A DNA stretch of 64,000 nucleotides from Diplolepis rosae. Its lineage: Eukaryota; Arthropoda; Insecta; Hymenoptera; Diplolepididae. The stretch is taken from assembly GCA_030998225.1 (NCBI GenBank), contig JAPYXD010000522.1:4278001-4342000 (forward strand), given 5' to 3'. Shown one piece after another: positions 1 through 9,957 of this stretch. The notes below the pieces were generated by a model that had not been told where the DNA came from, ran no database searches, and was given only the letters and a program-made list of their open reading frames with translations. The position numbers and the translations under genes are program-made. Positions within the stretch are counted from its first letter, which is position 1. Each line of letters begins with the position of its first letter.

Positions 1-1027
1 ATATATACCACACATATAAAATATTTTCAAATTCTTTAAATATTATTTCTTTTGGTATGAAGTGCAATCTGTAAATTTTATTTAATTCAACATTTTTTTC
101 TTTGGCATATTTTCCTTAGAAATTTGTCCGCTGTGATACTTTTTTAGCAAGAAGAACTGAAAAATTGATAGTTTTTTTGCAATGACTTAGAACATAAAGA
201 GTCCGTAGAGTTATAAAAAAGGCTTTTTCCCAATCGTGGGTATAGACAATGAGGCTGCTTATTCGGAATGTACACAAAAAGGCCATAAATTTTCATATAA
301 TATTGCACATAAAGTTTTCTTTGGTTTGAGTCTAGATCTAAAATTACCTATGTAAATATTTCTTATGTGTAAAGCAATGAGAATAGCACTGTGTAAAATC
401 CAGTTTTTTGGAAGTAAATTGCCGATTTTTTGGTTTGACAAGTAGATGTAAGAAAAAATATTGTAAAAAATTATAAGTTGTGTAAAGAAATTTAGATGCG
501 ATTGTACATAGAAAGAAAAAAATTTGTTTACATAAATAAAGGTATGAAAAGACGTAGAGAGCCGCGAAAAAAATTCTAGGAGTAATTTTATCGAAATCTA
601 ATAGTAATGTCTTAGTGTTTAATGTGTAGTACTTTCAAATGTGTAGGTATGGTATTTTTTATTATTAAATTTGTGCACAATTCTATCCAAATTTTTTAAA
701 TCCTATCACAGACTATATATAGAGTAAAAAAGGAGGACTAACCTTGATTAAAATTACGACTTTTTGTATAAATGTTATTATCCAGTTTTTTCTACGTCTG
801 ATTATGTAAAACTCTGAGTTTTTATCAACCTTGGACCCTAAAGCCAATTACCAACATCAACATATATCTTCAATTATTAATTAAGGGTCAATGTAAGTCC
901 AGAATATGAATATTACCTATTTACACCTCATACGCTTGCATGTTATGTAATACGTTTAAACTAACTCTTAACATGTCAATTCTCATAAATACATTTTGAA
1001 TATAATTTTTAACATATCATAACCTAC
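1..1027. other. AT-rich stretch, no gene seen
   Basis: I see no coding signal, no RNA gene and no clear terminal repeats here. Short open frames are not supported by codon pattern or homology. It may be intron or intergenic DNA. Confidence 0.5.
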
Positions 1028-1135
1028 ATATGGGTGATTCCACGTCAAATTTATAACCAAATTTTTGATTGCGCTGAATTTCTTTTCCTCGTTCTATAGA
1101 CGATAAAAAAAGGACACTTTTTTTTCAATATTATA

Positions 1136-2313
1136 GGGTAAATGTGCCAATTACTGCGGATCGAAAATCAAGACGGCTTTTAAAGTTAAAAAAAAAGATT
1201 TTGAGATGAAAAAGTCGTCGCGAATTAATTTTTAAATCAGTATTTGGTATTAAGTAAGTAGCATGCAGTCCTTAAACCCTGAAAAGAAACCAGATTTACT
1301 TAAAAAATGCGAATCTAAAAAAAATGTTCCATGTAGGTATTACTGCGGGTTTGCATGAATTACTGCGCACCAATTACTGCGGAATCCCCAATTACTGCGC
1401 TCCAACTACTGCGGAAACCCAAATTTCTGCGCGCGTAATACTGCGATATTATTTTGAGTGAACTTACAATTAATTTATGAGTGTTGAACATTTTATTTAA
1501 TCTCAATTATAAAAAGTAAACACGACGAACCATTCTTAACAAATTAAGATTAATAATTTTATTAATTTTATTTAATTTAACTTAAAATTATATCACTTGA
1601 GTTCCTCTTGCATCTTTAGCAACGATTAAGGAGTGTTGAACATTTTATTTAAACTAAATTATAAAAAGTGAACATGAAGCATTTTTAACAAATTAAGATT
1701 AAATAATATTATAACTCTTATTTAATTTACCTTAAAATTATATTACTTGACTTCCTCTTGCCTCATTAGCAACGATTTTGGAGTTTTCAACATTTTGTTT
1801 AATCTCAATTATAAAAAGTAAGCATACCGAAGCATTTGTAATAGATTGAAAGGTTATGCAGTGCCGCCTGACAGATCGCAGTAATTCATACACCTATGAA
1901 AATCATGTACCAAATACTGTTTTGGTAAAAAAATGATTAAAAAACGTATTTTTTGTTATTTTCCATAAATATTTAGAAAAATAAGATATTTACTTTGCAA
2001 AAAATAATATTACAATAAATATTTTATTTTCAGAAACGGAATTATAACAAGTTTTTCAGAACGTGTTCATGACCTGTCAACAAATCTAAGCATTAAAACT
2101 ATGGGAATTGGGAACATGAGAGTTTCAAATTGCAATCAATTAGCTACAAATATCGTAACTATTGATAATTCGTTGATACTTATTATGCTTGGATTAGAAA
2201 TTAATTGTTTTTAATTGTTCTGTAGCGTTATATATCTTTAAAACATTGTATATCATTAGTTTTATTTGAAACCGCAGTAACTGGGGCATCCACAGTAATA
2301 CCCACACTTACCC
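1136..2313. mobile_element. TA-flanked non-autonomous element with repeated ACTGCG motif
   Basis: The ends are GGGTAAATGTGCCAATTACT and its approximate inverse, ending CACACTTACCC, flanked by TA on each side (1134-1135, 2314-2315). The intact opposite arm of the host element (3390-3410) shows the empty site, so the TA duplication is well supported. That suggests Tc1/mariner-type mobilisation. The terminal motif CCAATTACTGCGG recurs in a cluster at 1340-1445 and singly elsewhere. There is no transposase, so it must have been moved in trans. Confidence 0.8.
1479..1855. repeat. Tandem repeat, about 150-bp period, about 2.5 copies
   Basis: Units start at 1479, 1631 and 1781 with GAGTGTTGAACATTTTATTT or a close variant. 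The repeat lies inside the TA-flanked element at 1136-2313 and probably arose there. Confidence 0.85.
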
Positions 2314-2406
2314 TATTTATATTTTTCGAGATATCGATTTTTGAATTTTTCGGTCCCAAAAAGAACAGTTTTCCTTTAAACGCTTCGCAAATTGAAGGTG
2401 CGCATA

Positions 2407-2557
2407 CAATAACCGCCTAGGCACTCGGCCAGTAGGCCGAATGGAGGGGAAACGCAACCGCTGATAAGCCGCATTTTTCCGAAAGGTAATTTCAACCAAT
2501 CAGAGGTCACGTGCCCCTTCTGCTCGGCCTACTAGCCGAGCGCCTAGCCGGTTATTG
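2407..2557. mobile_element. Small palindromic MITE nested in a foldback arm
   Basis: The ends are CAATAACCGCCTAGGC and GCCTAGCCGGTTATTG. The inner arms CTCGGCCAGTAGGCCGA and TCGGCCTACTAGCCGAG are also inverted. The opposite arm of the host element runs straight through this site, which shows that this is an insertion. It is richer in G and C than its surroundings. Confidence 0.75.
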
Positions 2558-2757
2558 CCATTTTTCGTACAACGGTTTGGTATTTTAGGGCGAAATGTGC
2601 AATAGGGTCCACTTTAAAGTACACGTTTGAACCGTCTAAAATTTTTTTGTTGAGTAATTTTTATAAAGCAATTTTTTAAACAATTAAAAATATTTCGAAA
2701 AAGCCCTCTCCGATTTGAATAATATTTTCTGTAATTTGTTATTATAGTATGTAGAAT

Positions 2758-2801
2758 AATGTTTGTTCATTTCTTTGGCATCAAAGAAATGAACAAACAT
2801 T
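2758..2801. repeat. Perfect hairpin, 20-bp arms, 4-base loop
   Basis: The arm AATGTTTGTTCATTTCTTTG is followed by GCAT and then its exact reverse complement. A weaker hairpin (GACATGTT with AACATGTC) follows at about 2830-2850. It lies in the centre of the foldback element, so it is probably part of that element. Confidence 0.9.
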
Positions 2802-3660
2802 ATATGAATTTGGGTCAATATAATAATAGACATGTTACCAAACATGTCAATTTGAAATTTAAGTATGTAGAATATTATCTCAAATTCTGTTCTCAAAAGT
2901 TTTGTTGGAATCTATTATTACTTCCTCGACCTTGATTCATATAAACTACGTAAAAAACCTATTAAAGGATTGTAAACAGACTGCACAATGTTCAAAACAA
3001 AATATACTCGGCTCCGTTATTCGTCCGCGCCGCCCAGCTCGCCTGCGCACGAGATAGAATATTATAAATCATATTTAATAAAGTATTCAACCGTCCACTT
3101 TTAAAATTTCAGACAATATTCTACATACTATAATTAAAAAATTAAAGAAAGTATTTTTCAAATCGGAGAGGGCTCTTTCGAAATATTTCAAATTGTTTAA
3201 AAAATTGCTTTATACAAATGACTCAACAAATAAATTTTTGACAGTTCAAACGTGCACTTTGAAGTGGACCCTATTGCACATTTCGCCCTAAAATACCATA
3301 GCGTTGTACGAAAAATGGGCGATTTGCAAAGCATTTAAAGAAAAACTGTTTTTTCGGGACCGAAAAATTCAAAAATCTATGTCTCGAAAAATATAAATAT
3401 CATATTGAAAAAAAAATGTCAGTGCAATCAAAACTTTGGATACAAATTTGACGTGGAATCACCCATATATCTTACACTTCTGATTTTTATTATTTTTAAC
3501 CTCAAAACTATGACATGCAAAAATAAACTTTCATTTGAGGCTTTTATAATATTTTATCTACTTAATCTTCGTATGTTAAATATTTATGTTTTAACAATGA
3601 ATAAAGAAATTTTATACAAACAACATTTTTAACAAAACTCAAATAATTTTGTTTTTTTAA

Positions 3661-3811
3661 CCCTTTGCGGACAAATGTCACCCCACAAGCGGCATCAAAT
3701 TTCTATTCACTGGGTCTAATGTCGCCGCAAAGGCGACAGAAAATAATTTCGTTATCTATACTGTTCGACCCAGCGAGAAGTGCACTTGAAAAAGTACTCG
3801 ACTGCAGAGGG
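3661..3811. mobile_element. piggyBac-like MITE, TTAA-flanked
   Basis: A 151-bp element with ends CCCTTTGCGG and CTGCAGAGGG, flanked by TTAA at 3657-3660 and 3812-3815. The TTAA target and the CCCT start are typical of piggyBac-mobilised MITEs. There is no coding capacity. Confidence 0.75.
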
Positions 3812-3815
3812 TTAA

Positions 3816-4477
3816 ATTGATCTCAATGAATTGACCTTTTATATTATATTATCTCTTATCATAAAAGAGGAAAACTCATAACGTATGTATTCTCTCTTTT
3901 TTCATTGTACTTTTTATTTATATATTATTTAATTTAAAACTACATTTTCAATTTACAAAAACTTTTACATTTCTATTTATTCAAAAAAATTACCGGTAAC
4001 ATCAATTTTACAATAAATTAATTTTTTAAAGAATTTTGAAAAAAAGAGAAGTTAGTTGAATGAAATAAAATGAAGAATTGAAAACATTGAGGAAAGATGA
4101 AACTAAAGGAATGCTTTTTCCCGAAGGATAAGCTTTACGTACAACATTGACGAAGATTCTACTATCAGGAGGTATTACTATCAGTTAGGCTCTTGATAGA
4201 CGTTTATTGAACGATAATGGCTAAAATCGATTTTCCTCGTTTCCCATCAGGCATGTGTAATCTGTACATATTGCGAAACTTGAATTGCAATCCATAATAC
4301 CTCCAGGCGTATATCAATGCCATATTGAAGGATATCGATGCAACACTGTTAGAAAATGTGGTATATTTAGTATACAAGTATGGATGTATTTAATGTTCTG
4401 AACGATCATTGAACGATGAAAAATATTTATTCTTTCAATACTAAATGATTGGATTTTGCACCAGTAAATTAAAAAGG
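3816..4477. other. AT-rich stretch, nothing recognised
   Basis: No gene, tandem repeat or terminal repeat could be supported in this interval. Confidence 0.4.
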
Positions 4478-5788
4478 TACACTCAGAAAAAAGTCTTGTT
4501 AAACCAACGAGAATTTCGGTTATTTCAACCGGAAAAAATGTTGCAGAGAGCCATACTAGTAATTCCGATTAAAAATGTTAGAAATTCTAGTAAACACTTT
4601 TCGGTTGTTTTGGTCTTTTATGCCAGTTAATGTAATAAAATTTTCTAGTTGATGTCACCGTAATTTTTCTAGTAAAAATTTCTCGTTACATTCCTGGTTA
4701 TATTCATGTAAATTTAACCAATTTAGTCCATTTAACATTATCATATTTCCAGTTCAATTTGCTAGAATTTCCCGGTTGAATGCTAACATAACCTTAAAAA
4801 TAAATAATGATTTAAAGACATGGGAATTATAATTATCAAAATGAAAAAATATGTATTTATTGCTGGATTATTTTATTTTGTTTATATTATCATTAAAAAT
4901 GTACACATGAATACATTTAAATATAATATGGCGTCAATAACAGGAGCCGATCCCATTTGATAGCTTCGTCTGAGAGAATTGCAATGATTGTAAAACAATT
5001 GATACCTTCCCATCCATACATATATAAATCCGTCATCTACATATTTCTTCACCTTTGAATTTTTCCTTCAAGTTGTCTAACTTCTACTCACTTAACACCT
5101 TGTACACTTTATTCTCCATTTCTTTGAAACTTTGTAAAAGTAATTCGAGACAAGACGCGAGATCTTAAAGATTCTTTTGGACTCTATCTTGTTTTCGTTT
5201 TTACCTGTTTTTGCAAATGGCCTAATACATAAAATAACTAACAGGAAACCGGTATCAACATGTACGCTCAAATTTGAAGCAATAATCAATATTATTTTAG
5301 GTTAGGATCGGTAATAGCTAATTTTCCCGTACCAGATTAGATAGATCGAACTGTATTTTGAGTACATACCGTCAAAGAAGTCAATTGCATGTTGAATACT
5401 CGCAAATTACTCTTTCATAGACTTTTTACTGCATAAAATTATTCACATGGCATCACTGACTGCTCGCGTCATATAACGCGCATAACAACAAGTAGGCTAT
5501 GGTGGGGATCCTTCTCGCGCTCGTTGCAGAGAACACCCCGATGCATGAGTTTCTCGTTGGAGGGAATCTCGAGTGTAGACAGTAAGGCTGTCAACGGCCT
5601 ATCTTAAAACTACTTATTAGGATTAAGTGTGGGAAATTTATATTTAAAAAAAGGTGAAGCTGATAAGTTTTCTCCAAGACTTTTATTCACAATCACATAA
5701 GGAAGGTACGTCTGTCCTAGAGGACTTCCACTCAAAAACTAACCTAAATAGAAACCTCTACGAGAAAGAATGACTTACTTAATAGTAT

Positions 5789-6333
5789 ATTATGTGCCTA
5801 GGCGCATAATGAGGGTTATTACGCGACGAGCGACAATGCTCGCAAGAGATCGAAGCCGAGACAAAGCCGAGACGAAGCCGAGGCGCGATCAGTCCTGCAA
5901 GCATTTTAAGCGAGTCTCGTAATTACCCGAATTGTGTGCATTGGCACATATTCTATTTTATGTGACTTCGGTGCGTATACTAGTTTTTATGCGTACACTC
6001 GCATCTAATCTAGTATTGTAGTTGTTTGCAGCGCTAGTCATTACACTTGATATTTCGCGACTAGTCCCGGACATTTTGATTTTCTCGATCTTGTGTAGTA
6101 GTAGCGCATTGTAATAGACGCATGGGCAGTTCAAATGTACAAGGCTTTGTCAGTACGGTGCAAACGCTGTACGTAGACGAAGAAGAATAAAAAGAAGATT
6201 ACGCTCCACTGTATGGTCATAGGCACATGCGCAGTTCAATTTTTACATTACATTCCTCTATATCGTAATACACTACATTACGCTACTCTCAACTGTAGCA
6301 TAAAAACCAGTTTACGCGCCGGAGGCACATAAA
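5789..6333 (+). repeat. Dispersed foldback repeat, copy A
   Basis: The ends are inverted: ATTATGTGCCTAGGCGCATA near the start, and TTTACGCGCCGGAGGCACAT near the end. It contains three copies of an AAAGCCGAGAC unit (about 5852-5890). Further copies, some partial or rearranged, lie at 14977-15134, 26620-26812 (inverted), 30430-30550 (inverted) and 32587-33178. There is no coding capacity. It is a non-autonomous DNA element of unknown superfamily. Confidence 0.75.
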
Positions 6334-6639
6334 AGCAGTTTATGGGCCTAGAGAACACAGAGTTTTTATTTCACTGTACAGCATGCGTTTTGAATTTTAC
6401 GGGCTCTTGAGTTCGGCGCCTGCTCTGTCGTAAATTATAATTTTCTATGGACTGAAACTTTAAAGTGCCCTCAATATATTACAATATTGTAACTTGCATT
6501 TCTTCGTTCTCACAGTCTAACTCAATTTCTATGTCGAGTGATTTTTGACAATTTATTATATTGTTGAGCTTACACATTCCAACACTACTTTTACTACATT
6601 TTCCTGTAACATTAACTGGGATAATAATACTCGAATATA

Positions 6640-7586
6640 TTGGGTTGGCAACAAAGTCATTTCGCTTTTTGCCGCTAGATGACTTTAGTCGTTCGAAGTC
6701 GTTCTTCTCCATTGCAAACTTTAGACCGTATATGTTATTTGACAGCTGACGTTTCATAGATTATTCAGTAAAAGAAAAGTTTCAAGTATTGTTGTTTATT
6801 TATTGTTTTGCATTTATTTGAAATGGAGATTCCAGATGGTCATTTTCGTCACATTTTACTTTATTACTTTCGAAAACGTAAAAACGCAGTGAAAGCTCGG
6901 AAAAAGTTGTATGATGCCTTTTGGTGAAAAATCATTAACAGAACGCCAATGCTAGAATTGATTTGCTTGTTTTCGTTCCGGAGATTTTGACTTCAAAGAT
7001 ACACTACGCTCTGAACGCCCAACTGAAGTTGACGACGATAAAATAAAAGCATTGATAGAAAATAACCGGGGTAGTATGACACGGGAGATTGCAGAGAAGC
7101 TTAACATATCACATGCATGCGTTGAAAGACATTTAAAACAACTTGGTTAGGTTAAAAAGCTCGATATTTGGGTTCCTCACAAATTGAATGAAATTCAGCT
7201 CACCAAACGAATTTCCATTTGCGATTCATTGCTGAAACGTAACGAACCCGATGCATTTTTAAAGCGAATCATAACGGCCGATGAAGAATGAGTTGTTTAC
7301 CATAACGTCGTGCGAAAAACATCATAGAGCAAGCGAGATGAGCCTGCACAAGCGACATCAAAAGCCGATATTCATCAAAAGAAGGTTATGTTGAAATGAG
7401 TTGATTCAGTTTTTTGCCTCCAAGAACCAAACTTTCTACGAGAGCGGAATTATGAAGCTGACTGAAAGATGGCGAAAGGTCATCAAACAAAATGTTCAAT
7501 ACATAATTGATTAATTTTTGTTATTTGTGTTATAAGTTTACTTTGAAAATCATGAAATAAACGAAACGACTTTGTTGCCAACCCAA
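6640..7586 (+). mobile_element. Decayed mariner element (copy 1)
   Basis: The terminal repeats are TTGGGTTGGCAACAAAGTC (6640) and GACTTTGTTGCCAACCCAA (ending 7586), flanked by TA at 6638-6639 and 7587-7588. It is 947 bp against about 1.3 kb for a full mariner, so it is internally deleted. Confidence 0.9.
6823..7515 (+). pseudogene. mariner transposase remnant
   Basis: Reading from the ATG at 6823, the protein starts MEIPDGHFRHILLYYF, like the N-terminal helix-turn-helix region of mariner transposases. The frame then hits several stops (the first near 6927). A later region reads as the second DNA-binding segment (SHACVERHLKQLG) followed by WVPHKLNE, and then a GDE-like site altered to ADEE followed by a stop. 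The catalytic core between the second and third aspartates is largely missing. It is a dead copy nested in the 4480-7721 element. The identification rests on the ends and these short matches. Confidence 0.8.
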
Positions 7587-7723
7587 TATATAACCAGAAT
7601 TTTGTAACCATAATAAGTAAACAATTTTTCTGATGAAATTGACTAAAAGTTTAGTCATTGAAACCGGAAATTTTTTAACCGATTAGCTTTAGTAAATTTA
7701 ATGGAACTTTTTTTCTGAGTGTA

Positions 7724-9370
7724 GTATATATTTCGTGACACTTTGTATATTTGGACGGCCCTGAAAATAGTTATAATAAAAAGAAGTTTTTATAAATTTA
7801 GTATGTGACTTTCAAATTATGATATAAAAGTACATTTAAAAAGTTTTATATACCGAGTAATTTAATTATAGTATCTTCTAGTACTCAAAACTGAATTCGA
7901 ATCTATATCACTACAAACTCAAAATCATCTTGACGTCCAAACAAAACTATAATTCAAAATTTCAAGAAACTGAAACCATTTGAACCATCAATATACCAAA
8001 ACGACCAAATTTGGACCAAAACAAGCTTTTAAAATGAACAATTATGAGAAGCTAACAAAAAAAGAGGAAAGAAAATATATATTATTTATATTATGTATAT
8101 ATATATACATATATATTATAAAATGTTTTTCTTTCACAAGACACGGCTAATAATATCATTTCAAGTCTTAAAATCATAGAAAAACTTTTTTTGTCAGAGA
8201 CCTGTTTTTTGGTACAAATACCTTAAAATCACAAATATTTTTAATAGTCAAGATCATTTTTTTACATTGGACAAAAGGATTATTCTTACATAAGGAACTT
8301 GAGAAATAAACGAGCGCGATTCCCAGACTAAGTAAGAAGGGAAATTTTGTTTCACCCATGACATTATGCAAATTTCTAGAAGAAAGGGAATAGGTCGGGA
8401 ACTCTCCTATAGCGAAATCCCATAAAAGATAAATTTACATTTAAATACAGCGAGCGGGAGGCAAATTGTCTACGAACTTGAATGTAAACAATAAGTGAAT
8501 ATCAGTTGAAATATTCGATAAATATACTTTAACGTAAGTTTGACATACTCCAAAAACCTAGATCTTACTCTTAGACAATAAGACTCTCTTTCTATTTTTC
8601 GAATGAATATATTCATTATCAGAGAAAATAATAAGATCTAATAAACTAAATGTAATCGACAAAACTTTCCATTTGAATGGAAAAATAGATTTAAATACTA
8701 TGAAATTTATTCGTATTCATACAAATCACTTGTTCGAATAAAAAAAAAACTTGTTATTTTATTGCATAATGAAGTTATGTTTTTCATTCGAACATAAAAT
8801 TTGTTTCATTTCAAACAGTCAATGCTGATTTAACAAAAGATCTTTTTAGCCCTTTTGTTTATGTCTCCTTGGTACAGAAAATACAGTTTAATTATTTATT
8901 TTATGATAATTGTACAGACTGAGATTGTAATTGCTGAAATCAAATGGCCCCGTTGCACAGTGGTCCGAAATAGCAATTTAATGTTCATAATTGGCTACAG
9001 GTCGTATTTCTTAACCGATTTTAAATTTTGTTTTCTAGAAATTCTTAGCATTAAATTCTTAAGAGAATCGTCGATTGCGAATTTTAAATTTTTATCACAG
9101 AGCAACAATACATAAAAAAGTGAACAAATTGCCCATTTCAGCTTTGTGGGTATTTTAACTTAAGAAAATAGGCCGAAATAAACTCACTATTGGCCAGAAT
9201 TATTGTAATTGCTCTATAAAAGAGAAATAATTCTATCAATATTTAGGTTAATTATTATAAACAATTTTTAGAAACAAATTCTGGCTTGCGTGTAATTGAA
9301 GGACAAATAATTTTTTTCTAAGAATAAGCGGCCGATTGGGTCATTTCTTTATAGGAATTGTTATTTGAAA
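7724..9370. other. AT-rich stretch with one dispersed repeat
   Basis: Positions 7874-8075 resemble 22390-22580 (shared TTGACGTCCAAACAAAACT-like text, then an ACGACCAAATTTGGAC block), so this is a dispersed repeat. A short (AT)n run lies near 8090-8120. Nothing else is recognised. Small open frames at 8174-8371 and 8855-9115 have no supporting features. Confidence 0.5.
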
Positions 9371-9957
9371 CCCAATCAGACTTCAAAACCGAGCACAATA
9401 TTTTGCCCGTACTGCGGAATACGGGCGCGGTACTGGCGCTTGTATTAGCATAATACGGAAATGATAACGCTTTGGCGGTACTGGCTTGTCGGTACTGACT
9501 GAGTACTGCCTGCCAGTGCTGGTCAGTACTGGGCTTATACGGGCATTTCATTACTGGATAACCAGTACTTGAACCGTACTGGTATAGTACTGATTACTAT
9601 AAGTCGGGATTTTATAAATAATAAATAAAAAAAATCAAAATATTTAACTGATTTATATCAATTTGTTTTTACACTTAAGTTTTCGTGGAATTTTTTTATA
9701 AAAATTGTCCTGCCTACGAGATTCGAACCTATAACCTATCGACGCAACCTACAACCTATAACTAACGCACGCTAATCACTCGACCATGCCTATTTCTATC
9801 AAACTAAGTACTTCAATCAAATTTCGAATTCTATTTTCAGTGTAAAATAATATTATAGTACTGCGCCAGGAATTTCAAGTCAGTAGCGGCTAACCAGTAC
9901 TGGCGCAGTACTGAATTTTTTGTGAACGTGGTCACAATACGAAATGGTCTGACTGGG
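9371..9957. mobile_element. Inverted-ended repeat rich in CAGTACTG, with a tRNA-derived segment
   Basis: The possible ends are CCCAATCAGAC (9371) and GTCTGACTGGG (ending 9957); no clean target duplication is visible. The palindromic core AGTACT or the longer CAGTACTGG recurs many times at 9410-9600 and 9860-9915. A tRNA-like segment (9709-9791, - strand) sits between the two clusters. No coding capacity is apparent. Confidence 0.5.
9709..9791 (-). repeat. tRNA-derived SINE head
   Basis: Read on the - strand, it has a box A-like GGTCGAGTGATTAGCG and a perfect box B GGTTCGAATCT, with a long serine/leucine-type middle made of repeated TATAGGTT. The acceptor ends do not pair well, so it is a SINE head or tRNA relic and not a working tRNA gene. 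An A-rich run (minus-strand T-rich) lies near 9605-9650. Confidence 0.6.

Larger units (their letters stand above)
1032..3464. mobile_element. Long inverted-repeat (foldback) element with two nested insertions
   Basis: The ends are inverted copies beginning GGGTGATTCCACGTCAAA (1032 onward; reverse complement ending at 3464). They are flanked on both sides by ATAT (1028-1031, 3465-3468), a possible 4-bp target duplication. The arms continue inward: 2314-2406 plus 2558-2750 pair with about 3110-3405. The left arm has been opened by a TA-flanked element (1136-2313) and by a small palindromic MITE (2407-2557). Comparing the two arms shows the uninterrupted sequence at both sites. No transposase is present. 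I cannot assign the superfamily. Confidence 0.75.
4480..7721. mobile_element. TA-flanked element with CACTCAGAAAAAA ends, carrying nested insertions
   Basis: The ends are CACTCAGAAAAAAGT (4480) and its inverse (ending 7721), flanked by TA at 4478-4479 and 7722-7723. Just inside the ends both arms carry a similar ACCGGAAA motif. The interior holds a dispersed foldback repeat (5789-6333) and a decayed mariner (6640-7586). The rest of the interior (4800-5780) shows no gene. A single element opened by later insertions is the simplest reading; two adjacent elements sharing ends is possible. Confidence 0.6.

Noticed and set aside
1340..1445. CRISPR-like array of short repeats (ACTGCG)
   Set aside because: Spacing is irregular, the repeats match the element's own ends, and the genome is eukaryotic.
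1136..2313. Helitron, because the insertion seemed to lack a target duplication
   Set aside because: A TA duplication fits once the ends are set at GGGTAA and TTACCC, and inverted ends are present, which Helitrons lack.
9709..9791. A tRNA gene on the - strand
   Set aside because: The internal promoter boxes are good but the acceptor and anticodon stems do not pair; better explained as a SINE head.
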